From Phymatolithon calcareum (taxonomy: Eukaryota > Rhodophyta > Florideophyceae > Hapalidiales), in NCBI GenBank assembly GCA_977006965.1, contig OZ345365.1, positions 1,984,001 to 2,048,000 on the forward strand: a stretch of DNA of 64,000 nt, read 5' to 3'. Every line of letters starts with the position of its first letter. The first letter of the stretch is position 1. The notes beneath the pieces were generated by a model. The model did no database searches. It was not told the DNA's origin and saw only the letters and a program-made list of their open reading frames with translations. Both the position numbers and the translations under genes were made by a program. Of the stretch, positions 1 to 10,920 are shown piece after piece.

Positions 1-1172
1 GGTTGTGGTGGCGGTGATGAGAAGGTGCGCGGCAGTGGAGCAGGTTCATCTTAGGTGGAGGGCAGACAGGCTTGCCATGCAGAGGGCAGCGGCATCGGCA
101 CACGTGGCGAGGGAGACGTGGGAGGTGGTGCCATTAAGAAATACGTGGAAGTAAAGGTGTGGATGTTGAGAGGATCATCCGGTTCGCGTTGCCGTTGGAA
201 GATGTGCAGGGAATGCAAGTGATGAGGACAGCGAAGGTAAATGATGTTCTTTGGCGATCGCAGTGTAGTGTAGTGTATGCTGTGGGCGAAATGATGATCG
301 GGTCGTTTTGTGCTTTGCACGCCTACACCGTTTCAATGCCCCAGATGCGACTCCTCGACGCGATAACGGCATTCAGTTTATTTGCTCTTCTGGGCCATCG
401 GCGGACAACCGAAGTGCTCTTAATTCAGTTTTTCGAATGATCAAAGTCTAAATTACAGTAGTTTAGAAAGTAAACGTTCTGATTGACACTATTGTACATT
501 AAAAGAAAATATATTTTCATCCTCTGAAATTACTTTTTCGTCGCACTGTATCCATGGGTACATCTACGTACAGTACAGTATGCTGAAGGAATACAGCAAA
601 GAAACGCCAGCAGGATAAGGAAGGCATCGTCTACTTGTCCTTAATGCACTTTCGTGCGTCTTCGTGTGAAACGACGGGCGAGAGGCGCGTAGTGCTGTAC
701 GGTACAGTGCATTATCTTCACCTACTGCATCGCGTCCAGCTGGCTCCCGAATGCGACGGGAAGTAGCACGCAAGTGAGGGCGTCACGTAGTAGTGTCTAT
801 TGCTCGGTACCTTCTCCTCGACCATGGTAGTGGTGATAGTGGCAGGGAATATGTCGAGGCGAGGCACAAAATATTTTGCCACCATAAGGTAGATAGAGAG
901 CGTAAGAGCTTCAGATGGGTGTTCCGTGCAAGGATTCATACGCTAAACATGCAACAGTGGCCTCAAGGCACTTGCAAGATCCCCATAGTTGTGAAGTCTA
1001 TTTTTCGAAACGCCCAGGGGCAATAAGTTCGCAGGTGCTACCCACAACAGTTAGCGCCTGTCCACATTTGTACAATGTTCTGAGGTTCAAAACTTGCACT
1101 CGTTTTGCATGTAATTTGGATGCATCATATATCCAAACTACGTGCAACGCCGTAAATGGATTATCATGAATC
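1..1172. other. Intergenic, no supported gene
   Basis: Short overlapping ORFs occur on both strands, but none has a recognisable domain, signal peptide or codon pattern that separates it from chance. Small GTAC-rich simple repeats lie around 565-590 and 698-712. Nothing else can be supported. Confidence 0.6.
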
Positions 1173-1860
1173 CTTTAACGGTATTCCTCTTCATGACAGG
1201 CATTATCTGAATTCCATCTTTCATTCCAGAGTCTCGCGTCGCCCCGACTATGTCTTCAAGACGGCTATTAGCTCGACGGCCAGCTATCCACAACGGTTCT
1301 GACCTTTGAGACGATTTCCATCGCCGCATCCATCAGTGCACCGCAACTGCAACATCAGCCCTGCGGTAATTCTGTGGACTACTACAGTTTCTAAATATGA
1401 GCCTACCTACCTACGTTGGTTAGTAGGCTCAAATTTATAAATCTTGGTTTTTACAGATTTTTACCACTTCTGGAATCAAAACGAATGACCTTTGGTACGG
1501 AAGCTCACCTTCAAACCATCTGCCTTATCAGTACTGCTTGAACAAATAATCTGTGCCTTGCAGATAGTCCGCAAAGATAGACAAACCCACAACCTTATAA
1601 TAGCATACTGTCACGTTTTTATAAGGTGGCAGAGTCACTGAAGACTCGTTCACTCCCAACTGTTCTGATGGCCACTGTGTGCCCAATCTCCTTCACATAT
1701 CTTTCTACACATAAATCATTTCATGAAAAACGTACCAAAGAACTGCTGTAGAGTGCATGCAGAATTTGTTCAAGCAGTATAAGCACAGGCAGGAATGTGA
1801 AGTCGCCCGCTCGAATCCTGTCACCAGCAAGAATTGAATTACGTTCCCCCAAGTGTACAT
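1173..1860. repeat. Dispersed repeat family 1, copy 1
   Basis: The stretch begins CTTTAACGGTATTCCT and can be followed, with many substitutions and indels, against 19833-20488. Shared landmarks are the start, a CAGCTATCCACAAC block, a TCATGAAAAA block and an AAAGAACTGCTGTAGAG block near the end. It also folds back on itself: CAGTACTGCTTGAACAA near 1530 is roughly the reverse complement of TTGTTCAAGCAGTAT near 1768, and flanking sequence is also inverted. No coding capacity is seen. The copy 2 start lies exactly inside an RT reading frame, so the family is mobile or was moved. The class is unknown; a foldback or non-autonomous DNA element is possible. The end coordinate is approximate. Confidence 0.75.
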
Positions 1861-2287
1861 GCTGTCGACGTTTAGTGATGTGTCCGCAGTCTCGCGGAAA
1901 GCAATTTCGCGAATACCCAAGATGATATTCAACTCGGGAATATATTAGGGAGACCTCTTAGATGTGGAGTACACCTTGTGTACCTGTAATAAAATCTCAC
2001 AATAACGAAAGAAGGAAAATCATAACCGCAGCAATCACGATTCTTCACAGCACACTCTTACACACATGTATAATTCCCCGTAGAGGACTAAGATAGGATT
2101 ACCTTGAATCCTAAGTTTTCCCGTCTGCCATTCTGGTGGGCGTTTCGTGAGCTGCACAAAGCTAGATAGCATCTGAGGAAGCATTGCCCATTTCTTCGGA
2201 AGTCTGTGGGGCTTTTTTAAATTAACTTGAATTATAAAAAAACTCATGTCTAATTAACCACAACGTTCTGCAGAGCCTCAGTTAGTA

Positions 2288-2335
2288 ATTAAGTAGATTT
2301 ATTGAGAAGGTACCATGTGTCCCAACGTGAGGAAA
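2288..2335 (+). repeat. Fragment of dispersed repeat family 4
   Basis: This block, including TAATTAAGTAGATTTATTGA and the following GGTACCATGTGTCCCAAC, matches 51704-51755, where it flanks the left part of repeat family 4. It is a short partial copy with no coding potential. Confidence 0.6.
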
Positions 2336-2563
2336 GTCGGCACCTTTCTTAGCACTCTACTACATTCGACATTCCGGTTCCGTAGTCAGAATTACTTAGT
2401 ATCACCTCAATGGTTCGGGCCACGTTGGTCTCCTCTGTGCGGGGGGGGTCCATGTTGGCTTTCTCAGGATGCTCTTGAGTATTTTAACTGCCCATGCTCC
2501 TTGACTGCCAATTTCTTCCATCAACTCTTGTTCTACAAAATTCTACACAAACAGTGAAAAAGT

Positions 2564-4020
2564 TTAACCCTCTCGTACTGCAAAAACTGAGGTCTATCGG
2601 GACACAGTAAAATTATTTTATCGTGAGTCTCCCGCGCATCGCAATACATCGCAGAGCATTTCTCGTCCTTCTTCGCGGACATGCGTTCGAGGTGAGAAGA
2701 CTTGGGGGATTTGGTGCACCGTGTGCGAAGGTAAAAGCAAAGTGGTTCTTTGTGTTGTAACAACCAGTGGTGTCACGAAAGGGCAAGATGACAACAGAGT
2801 GAGAAAAGAAATGGAAAGGGTTAAAGAGCTCCTCCTCCGAGGTCTCTTAGCTCTTCGCTTTAGTCGTGGTTGCGATTAAAGTACAAACTATTCTATGTCT
2901 ATCTTATTGTCTGAGGGGCCTTCTTGAGAATTCATCAAAATCGCGGCATAGACCCAGTCAAAAAAGTCCTCATTATCAGTCATTGTTTTGTGGACTGGTT
3001 ACCGGGACGCGGCATAGGTTTTCAGTGGCTGAGTGTTGATTTGCAAACTTTCGCTTCAGATGTTTTCGCACACTTTTGAGCAAAAACTTGAAACATCACG
3101 AAAAGTTTGGTTGAAAAGCAATTCCACTTCCGAAAACTAAAAATCGTTATGAGAAAAAATGTATTATAGATGTGCACAACAGCGGCGACCTATGGCGCGT
3201 CCTCATTACCAGTGAAAATATTTCGGACTGGATTTGAGGACTTTTCCAGACTGGTAGTGCGGACGCAAAAATCGAATTCTCAAGATGGTCCCTCTGTCTA
3301 CACGTATGCCTAGCGATGAGTGCTGGCAAGGGCGATAGGATTCTCAACCGAAAGGCCGTGAACCAGTCTCAGGACTACCTGCTGTAAGCAGGGCTTGCTT
3401 TGGTGAAGGAACGGCTTAGCCGCCTCTACAGTGTCTAAATATGCCTATTTGTTTATATGATGTGGAGGGCTCGCATGGTCGGCTACGGACCTCATTTCAC
3501 GCTGGAAGTATTCTTTACAGCAATACCTGGACAAAAGTTTTTCCTTTATCCCAACACGCGAGACACAAAAATGCTAGTCCTACATCACCCACATACTGTA
3601 TCGAGAGACTCGAGTGCATAACGGACATTCGTGATCGCATGACGCGCCAGCCACAAGTCTGGCTGGCGAACCAAGAACTTGACACAGCGTGCCACCCGGC
3701 GGACAGGCGCATTAGCGCACTAGCATACAAATTGCAAGAGTTCCACCATTCCAATGAATGAAGAGCAAGAAACCTTCGTTTCCCGGCAAAAACGCAGCAT
3801 TTCAGGCTGCAAGAGCTTTTCTCTTGCTATGCAGAACTGGTCGCATATCATTGCTAGGACCTTAAGGATACTGGAGAAGTACACTTCGAAAGGTGGTTTC
3901 CAGTTCCCGAAATGAACTGCTTTTCAATCATTTTAATAAATAATGTACAGAATATAATCAAAAAAGTGGGATGTCCAATTCGGTTCAAATTTGTCCCTTA
4001 ATGTAGTGCGAGAGGGTTAA
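2564..4020. mobile_element. piggyBac-like DNA element with TTAA target duplications
   Basis: TTAA is present at both ends (2564-2567 and 4017-4020). Immediately inside are imperfect terminal inverted repeats, CCCTCTCGTACTGCA on the left and CCCTCTCGCACTACA (read from the right end), 13 of 15 identical. A TTAA duplication and a CCC start are the hallmarks of the piggyBac superfamily. The 1449-bp interior has only short ORFs, the longest at 3441-3761 on the plus strand, and none shows a convincing DDE transposase. It is therefore best read as a non-autonomous or decayed element. The alternative, chance pairing of a 15-bp repeat next to TTAA at both ends, is unlikely. Confidence 0.75.
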
Positions 4021-4201
4021 TTTGAGGAAAGAATTTTAATGATTTATGGACAACAGAAATTTTCAAGATTCGCGAAGAACAATAATGGATGGATTTCTGT
4101 TTTATTGAAGCTCCCTTAGTCAATTATCATTGCACCTGAGAGACTTTTCGTTGCGCTACAATCCTTTGCTTACGTTTTCATTTTGATTTCGGACATTTTC
4201 T

Positions 4202-6784
4202 TTAGACGGTATCAACTGCCATTTCCAGCATCTCTTTTTGAATATCGGAATGTCGTTGCTTGGGCATTAAGTTTGAGATAACTGTGAGAGTTTCATCGAG
4301 TTTGGAATCTTCGTTTCTTGCTTGATATTGCCAGGGATATGGGAAGCGGTGAAATAACCAGTGCGTGCAAAGAAGCCTGTGCTTCGCTTTTTTGAGGGTG
4401 AAGAGTGGTGGTAGTTCGTTCTTGATGGGCTGAGGAGAGCGCCGGCCCTCCCGTCCTGTGGCTTTAGAATGGAGACATGCTTCCCATTCTTCTTTTGCGT
4501 TCTTCAGCGTTCTTGCGTTTATGCTTGTCGTAGCGTCTAGGGTGCGTGCAAATTCATCTGTAGATGTACAGAGAAGAGCTTTGTGAAGCATATCGTTTGT
4601 CGCGTTCAATATTGCCAGTCATGTTGTGCCCTTGGGAAACTCAAGTGCCTGTTTTCTTCGAAATTTCTGTGCCGTTATGAACTTGGAGCTCAAATGCGCT
4701 TGGCGTGGTTGAATGGATTTCAGGCGGCATATTCCTCGAAAGCGGGCCTGCATATTCTTGCACCAGGTTCCGAACATTCTAGAGAACAGGTTACTCTCTA
4801 GGGCGTCCTGTGCGCGAAGGAGGTTACGCGTCAGATCTGTGAACGGGAGAAGATACTCCGCCATTGGACGGACGAGCGCCTTATATAGTCGTAAGCATGT
4901 CGAGGGTGTGAACCCTTTTTCGTGGAGTCCGATGATTCCTAGAACCATCAGTCGATTCTGTGCAGCATCTCTTATGGAAAGCGAAGAGGTTTCTGTTACG
5001 CCGTTCGAAGATATGGAGATGCCAAATTATGTAGTTTCGGACACTTTCTCGATTTCTTTTCTTGCAAGAACGAATTTGAAGCTTTCGTTCGCACCATTGG
5101 GAGTTATGACGCAACTCTTCCCGACCTTTGTATTCCAGACCATCTCGGTAGAGGCGGCCCAGTCCGAGGCGATGTCCAGGAGCAATTGAAGCCCTATTGG
5201 GGAAAAAGCGCGAAGTATGAAGTCATCCGCGAGAAACGTGGCCGGGCTTTTAGAATAATGAAACGGAATTCTTGACAAGCTCTCAGCAAAAACGTCCATG
5301 AAGATATTATATAGCGCCGGTGATATTGGTGATCCTTGTGGGACCCCTTTGTTGATTACAAACCGATTATTTCGGTCGTCCGTAGGAGTATAGATCATGC
5401 TAGTTTGGAGAAAGTACATAACCCATGAGACCAGTGTTGCCGGAAGTCTCTTCTCGAGTAGTCGAGATAGAACGTGTCTTGGCATGTTGTCAAAAGCCTT
5501 CGCAAGGTCTAGAACGGCAATGTTCCTGTAACCATTTTTGATTGCCGCAATGGTGTGCAATACGGCATCCGGGCATCCAGAGCCCTTCCTGAAGCCAGTT
5601 TGGATCTTATTGAAGCAGTAGTGTTTTCTCAGGATTTTACCCGGTGCGCTCTCTATGATTTTCCTTGCATGCGATAGAAGGGCTATCGGTCTGTAGTTTG
5701 CATGGTCTCTTGGGTCGCCTTTCTTGTATCATAGAACGGGAGAAGCTTGATCAAGTTCTAGAGGCTGGGGGTTTCTTTCACGCGACCACACGCCCTCCAG
5801 AGGGATATGATAAGTTTCGCAGATAGCTCAGGCGAGGCTTGGAACATTTCTGAGAAAATTCCATCGGCTCCAGCAACTTTTCGTTTTGGGGCCCCTGAAT
5901 GGCCGCTGCAATTTCATCCTCTAGTTCTTGGGTGACGTCAAAAGCTAGTTTCTCCATCTCATGGTCTTCGAATGTGAATGAGATAGTATGGGCGTCAGCT
6001 AGAAATTCTTCCGGTTCCAGTTGGATGCCCATTGCTGAGTTTTTCAAGAACGTACCTTGTTTACGCTTCGACATTTTACTCAGCATTGCAGTGGCCTTGT
6101 CGGCAGGGGAGTTTGACATGTCTTGCACGAACTCTTGAAAACATTTGCCTTTTTTCGATGTTACTTTGTTCCTGATGGTCTTATATACTTTTCGGTACTC
6201 TTGCCAGTCGTCGGGATTGTTCGTGAGTTTGGCATTCCGGAACAAGCGGGATCTTTTATAAGCCAGTCTGTCTAGCTCGAGGTCCAGTACCTTGTGAATC
6301 TTCCTCCTTGCGGTTTTCTTCCGGCAAGCCAAGGGGATTTGCTTTGCAAGCTTTCTCGTACAGTGAATCAAGCTCGTGCTGAGTGGAAACTGTTCCCAAT
6401 CTTTCGATTAATGCGGGTATATGCTTCGTGTAGTATTCTGCAGCCCGGGCTTTAGCAAGAGGATCAGAACGTTTATGAAGCGGGACTGTATATGATTTTT
6501 CCATTTTTGGTGTCATCAAATTAGATGTGCATGCAACCGGGAGGTGATCGCTGCACCCTCCCCAAGATCCATTCAGCAGTCTTGCGGGACCGCACTGGAT
6601 TCTTTTCGAGGTGAATAGATCAATGCAGCTTTTTCGAGACTGTGCATGAAAGGTTGGCACTCTTGGCGCATTTATCTTGCAACGAAAACTCTCGCACCAT
6701 CAAAGAAGTGCAACTCCTCTGTTATTCTGTCTTTCGTCCCAGAACTTGTGCCTCGCATTAAAGTCCCCACAGAATAATGTGGGG
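4202..6784 (-). pseudogene. Non-LTR retrotransposon (APE endonuclease, reverse transcriptase), decayed
   Basis: Read on the minus strand, the order is endonuclease, linker, reverse transcriptase, then C-terminal domain, spread over several frames. The endonuclease tail shows GDFNARH (GDFN codons at 6757-6768) and, one frameshift later, SDHLPV, both conserved in apurinic-type endonucleases. The linker is open at 5778-6371. The RT core at 5027-5560 has LAKAFDNMPR, VPQGSPISPALYN and LADDF, where the usual FADD or YADD box is an altered LADD. The thumb and connector (4619-4948) and a C-terminal domain with KHRLLCTHWLFHRFPY (4202-4609) follow. At least three frame breaks make it non-functional. 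The 5' part of the endonuclease is lost at about 6784, where an oppositely oriented RT fragment begins. It is a more divergent family than the copies at 17-29 kb and 52 kb. Confidence 0.85.
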
Positions 6785-7085
6785 CCGGAGCGAGAAGGAG
6801 AAGGCCAAAAAAAGGCAAAATCGCCGTGGATAGGAGCGAGAATCCACACCCCGTAGTCGAAATCAAGTCGAGAAATCACAGACTTTGGGCAGTCAAATGG
6901 TTTTTCGGCCGATTCCCTCTGCGAAATCCCCCGACATATATCGACAACTACGGCGAACTACCAGCGATGCTGCTGGAAACCCTTCAACTCAACCAAACTC
7001 GGCCAAAGGTGAATGATAGAACAGAAGAGGAAGTGTAACAAGCGATGGATAAATTAACGATGCTAGAGGAGATGATAGTGTGATG
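6785..7085 (+). pseudogene. C-terminal fragment of a non-LTR retrotransposon protein
   Basis: The plus-strand frame carries KKGKIAVDRSENPHPVVEIK, then RNHRLWAVKWFFGRFPL, and after one stop a LTMLEEMIV end. This parallels, segment by segment, the C-terminal domain of the complete copies further right (KRKRKIPYDKTRELPAILKF, then HRQLAVQYAFGRFPQ and LLLFSKSII). Only the last 90 or so residues survive, with a stop at about 7036. It abuts the truncated endonuclease of the minus-strand element head to head. A real host gene is unlikely, because the similarity is confined to the retroelement domain. Confidence 0.65.
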
Positions 7086-7089
7086 ATGG

Positions 7090-8370
7090 AGGCGATATGC
7101 TGTAGTCTTCCCTGGAAGGGTTACAGCGCAATGCGAAGCTGCTCTGGTGTCGGCGTGCGCCGGCGTTGAGGGCTTCTAAAAACCTACAATTCCCCCCCCC
7201 CCCCCACTGCACAGTTGTGAGACGCATGCGGAGATCAAGGTTTCCTGCGCTGGGCTTTGTTTCAGCTTTCGCAGTCCGAAAGCTGTGCCCTGTGCCTCGC
7301 CGAGCGCAAGCCCTGCACCGTCGCACACGGTTTCATCCCTTCGCCGCATCGACTCGCGACGGTATCCGGCCGTCGCTCGCGCGTGCCGTCTCACAATCCC
7401 TTGGCCTTCGGCCCTTCGCCGCGCAGCATCACCCGTAGGCAGGATGCGTCGAGCACATCCGTACGACGCACGGCATGGCCGTGGCCATCTCAGGCCACCT
7501 CTCGGTGCCGCCGGTTGTGGCCCTGGGCTGTTTCGAGCGGCTTTGGTCGCCCTGCATGACGTCGCGCGCGCTCTCTTCTCGGCTGCCAACAGTTGTGGCG
7601 GTCGACTTGCGCCATCTATGCGTGCGTCATCAGCGGTGGATGTCTTGCGGGGAGCGTTTGCGGCTTTCGGCGGTTTGCGCGCGGCGTGATGGCAGACTTG
7701 GGCAGGCTTCAGGCAGGCAGACTTAAGGGTACTGTCGAACATCCTGACGTCGCTTGGTGCCTAAACGGTTATGGTAGGCAGAACAATGTCTGCAGTGGCT
7801 CTCAAAAAGCTCTTAACCATAAGGAAAGGTTGTCCTAGCATGAGGACATACGCGTCTTTCGTTTCGAGGATGGAAGCGGGGGATAGCAGATTATTTCGCA
7901 ACATTCTACATGAGAATGGGCATTTTCCGTGTAATATTTTTGTGTGCATAGCCGCGCGTCTCACCTGCCTTTCCAGGTGGTCCTCTCTCTCATCGCCTGA
8001 AGATTTTGAAAGCATCAACTGTAGCTGTCGTATTGGTTGAGAATACTGACTTGAAAATCGCTATGCTTGAGTTCATCGCGCTTGCAATCGTTCAAAACCA
8101 ACTCCTGATAAAGTCAGAGAGCTGGAAGGGGGGGGGCATTCCACCGCAGTGGCATGCCAGGCTTTACAATTCTTGCATTCCTCGAAACGCATCCGTTGAG
8201 TTCACGCCATTAGCTCCATAGAATCATTTTTGGCGAGATGCACAGCGTTTCGAGTGGGGGGTATTTTGAAAAGTTGTGCAACCTGCCTGGTTGCATGCAC
8301 AGGGCCCCAACTTTGCTGCGCTGTAGCTCATGGAGCGTTTTTGACAGAGCCGGGGATAAGGGCAATCATT
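7090..8370. other. GC-rich intergenic stretch with poly-C tract, no supported gene
   Basis: A run of about 15 C residues lies near 7191-7205. From about 7205 to 7720 the sequence is GC-rich and open in several frames on both strands at once, which is what GC-rich non-coding DNA does. The longest frame (minus strand, 7176-7742) has an ATG but no recognisable domain and a low-complexity Ala/Arg composition. The remainder, 7760-8370, has no recognisable element. Confidence 0.5.
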
Positions 8371-8379
8371 GCAATACCC

Positions 8380-8510
8380 CCTTGTTCACGAGAAATCGGT
8401 TGTTTCGATCATTCGTCGGTGCGTAGATGAAACAAGCCTGCAGGAACTACATGATCCACGCAACTAGGGTGGCTGAAAGTTAACACTTAAGCAGTTTGAG
8501 TAGTTTACGG
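8380..8510 (-). pseudogene. Short reverse-transcriptase fragment
   Basis: Read on the minus strand this gives LSATLVAWIM, a stop, then FLQACFIYAPTNDRNNRFLV and NKGV. It corresponds to LPATLVSWVMYFLQ, IYTPTDDRNNRFVINKGVPQ of the decayed element at 5027-5560. It is therefore a fragment of the same non-LTR family. It ends just before the QGSP motif and is not flanked by other recognisable pieces. Confidence 0.7.
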
Positions 8511-9483
8511 CGTTAGTAATTTACAGCCAACAATCTTTACAATACTGTACAGGATACTGCAACAATTCAAGACCCATGGGCTTTACGATCAAACTCTTGC
8601 AAGCTCTACACCGAGAAGTATGCCTGCTTTATTAGTTGCATAGCCCGAGTTCGGTCCGCCGGCGCATGCTCTCCACCGTTTCGCACAAGTAGTGCCAGGC
8701 TCACCATTGCATTGACGTCTGCGAATTCATCAATCGCACGAGAATACAGTTCTGCAGCACGAATCATATCTGTTTGCACTCCTTCTCCGCCTTCCTCGAG
8801 CATGTTTGCAAGCTTCAAAATAGCAGCTCTGTCTCCCCTCTCCTCGACGGCACATGAATAGAGGTGCAACGCACGGGGCAGATCTACCGGAACTCCGTCT
8901 GCGCCATATTGGAATAAACTCCCCAATCGGATCATTGCATCAACATCATCTTCGTCTTCCACGGCCCGATTATAGAGCTCTACCGCACGAGCTGGATCTG
9001 CTGGTATTCCTTCAGCTCCTTTTTCCAACATAGCTGCGAAGTTGAACATCGCCGTCACGTGTGCGTCCTCATCAATTGCACGTGTATATAACTCAGCAGC
9101 ACGAATGGGATCTGGCGCAACTCCCTCTGAGCCGTATTGAAGCAATAGCCCCAAGTTGTTCATAGCAGAATAGTTTTCGCCTTCCTCTATGGCTCGATGA
9201 TATAGCTCGACCGCTCGAGGCGGGTCTGCCGGCAGGGGTCGTGCGCAATCCATTGCTATTGCAATTAATTGCAATTCATAGCAATTCGACCCAAATTGGG
9301 TTCTGATGAAGAATTGAAATTCGAATTGCTGGTCGGTAGGTTGTACGAAAGTGTATAGTTCAGCATGAGCAGAGTTGAAGGAAATAACGATCACTTCAAA
9401 TGTATCATGCGTAGTACGTGGTAATTGGTTGTCGGTAGCATCTAAATTTATTATATAACTCGGGCCAGTATAAGCGTTCACCG

Positions 9484-9553
9484 GGGGAGCACTGCACCAT
9501 TTTGGCCCAAATCAACTAAATAACTATCGGGCCAAAATGTTGCCGTGCTCCCC
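9484..9553. repeat. Hairpin 1 inside the hAT element
   Basis: Arms 9484-9508 and 9529-9553 are inverted repeats of 25 bp with two mismatches (GGGGAGCAC at the outer ends, CATTTTGGCCC at the loop side), around a 20-nt loop. It may be a foldback miniature element nested in the hAT element, or part of its structure. Confidence 0.85.
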
Positions 9554-9604
9554 TAGTGTTAGGTACGTAAAGTTCTACGTACTGTATACAGTTACAACGT
9601 TCCT

Positions 9605-9688
9605 GAATTCAACCATCCATGTGCTCGTTCTATTGTAATGGTCTGCGCAGACCACTACAACAGAACGATCACATGGATGGTTGAATTC
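9605..9688. repeat. Hairpin 2 inside the hAT element, 42-bp arms and no loop
   Basis: The segment starts and ends with GAATTC and is palindromic about 9646/9647, with 39 of 42 arm positions pairing. Such a loop-free long palindrome is unusual. It also forces open frames on both strands, so the ORFs there should not be read as genes. Confidence 0.88.
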
Positions 9689-10920
9689 ATTCATCCGTTC
9701 AAGTATAATGGTATGAGTGTCTAGAGTGCCGTTTCTGAAAAGACAGATAGAAGAGTCAATATAAAAAGTGAAGTCGTACATTTATCCAAAGCACACTACC
9801 AGACCCAGTCGACAACACCTAAACAAATTTCGCTCTTCCAATCATGGTACTACCTATTCCGAAACCGAAGCCGAAAAGTTGTACAGCAGCTAATGCAACT
9901 CCTTCGCGAACAGCCTCGAGATATCCATTCACGTCAATCAACCGCTCTTATTGGGATGATCAAACTGTGAAGGAAGCTATGTCTAGCGTTGTCAACCAGC
10001 GTGTTGAACAGGCTATCGCAGAAGACGAAAGTTTCGTACACCTAGGGGAAGAGGCATGAATAAACAATTAACTTGACTATTGCGGGAAGTATTCAAATTG
10101 CAATCCGAATTGCTGACTAACCGTAGTGAGCAATTGAATTGTTTAATTGCGCGACAAATAGCAATGTCGAGCAATGGAATTGGCACTACCCCTGTCTGCC
10201 GGTACACCTTCAGCTCCATTTTGAAGCATATTTGCCATGTTGCTCATTGCGTCCACGTTCGCCCACTCATCAATTGCTCGTTCATATAGATTGTAAGCAC
10301 GAATTGGATCTGGCGGAATACTCTCTGTACCGTGTCGAAATATAAGCCCCAAGCTGTTCATTTCTTCAGCATCCTGGCTTTCCTCGATGGCACGATTGTA
10401 TAGCTCCACCGCATGAGCTGGATCTGCCGGTACTCCTTCATCTTCACCAATCAGCAAGCCTGCCACAATGCACATGACAGCGAGATTGCCCATAGCAGTT
10501 AGAGGCAAGACGACGCAAGCAAAAAGTAGGTCTGCATGTGGCAGGTGGGGCTGTCTCTGAATACAAATCTCGATTTTTCAGATTAGGTTCGGGCGAACAT
10601 CGTCGGGAAGTTGGTGCACTGGACCAGGTCACGGCGGTCTCGTGCCCTCGGCACATCTGGACCCAGTGCCCATGGCAAGGTGTTCACTATCTTGGCACTA
10701 GCCGTGGACAGCGCCCACGGGCACTGCCTTGGACACAGGCCATTAGCCAATCAAAAGGCACAGAAGTCACGCCGTCACGCTGGGGTATTTGCCCTTGGAG
10801 TACCTGGAAAAGATAGGCACATTTGTTGTGTTTTGGGAAATCCGATCTGAAAATTAAAAAATTGGCTTTACTGAAAATCATGTAGTGGGAAAAGAAAAGG
10901 AAACTGTGCATCGCAAAAGA

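Larger units (their letters stand above)
9225..10202. mobile_element. Non-autonomous hAT element with perfect 8-bp TSD
   Basis: The element occupies 9233-10194 (962 bp). It is flanked by TCTGCCGG at 9225-9232 and 10195-10202, a perfect 8-bp duplication. The ends are inverted: left CAGGGGTCGTGCGCAATCCA, right (reverse complement) CAGGGGTAGTGCCAATTCCA. CAGGG ends and an 8-bp duplication are diagnostic of hAT elements. Subterminal AATTGC/GCAATT motifs are frequent at both ends. The interior has two long hairpins and a 71-codon plus-strand ORF from the ATG at 9844 (MVLPIPKPKPKSC), whose Pro/Lys start resembles MAPKPKPQ in the hAT derivative at 19 kb. No full transposase is present, so mobility would need a partner in trans. 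Confidence 0.92.
8606..10493 (-). pseudogene. Sel1-like repeat protein gene, split by a hAT element
   Basis: The 5' part (10203-10493) and 3' part (8606-9224) encode consecutive 38-residue Sel1-like units of the form AVELYxRAIEExxDxxAM, xxLGxLLxxGxEGVPxDPxR. These are TPR-related helical hairpins known as protein-interaction scaffolds. Removing 9233-10194 and one copy of the 8-bp target duplication restores the reading frame exactly across a repeat unit (GVPAD, then PPRAVELYHRAIEE). The split is thus a transposon insertion rather than two genes. About eight units can be counted, ending with a unit and tail (RAMQLIKQA) very like the end of the gene at 30456-32102. The N terminus starts mid-unit at the ATG at 10493, close to the end of the 6.1-kb transposon at 10598, so the true 5' end may be lost. 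As it stands the gene is broken unless the element is excised or spliced out. Confidence 0.85.

Noticed and set aside
6826-7038. Endonuclease extension of the minus-strand element through this interval
   Set aside because: The plus strand gives a much better match (KIAVDRSENPHPVVEIK, GRFPL) to the retroelement C-terminal domain, so the endonuclease was ended at about 6784.
7176-7742. 188-codon minus-strand ORF in GC-rich DNA
   Set aside because: Overlapping frames are open on both strands and the product is Ala/Arg-rich with no domain, so GC content explains it.
9575-9781. 68-codon minus-strand ORF in the hAT element
   Set aside because: It lies across the perfect 84-bp palindrome, which produces open frames on both strands.
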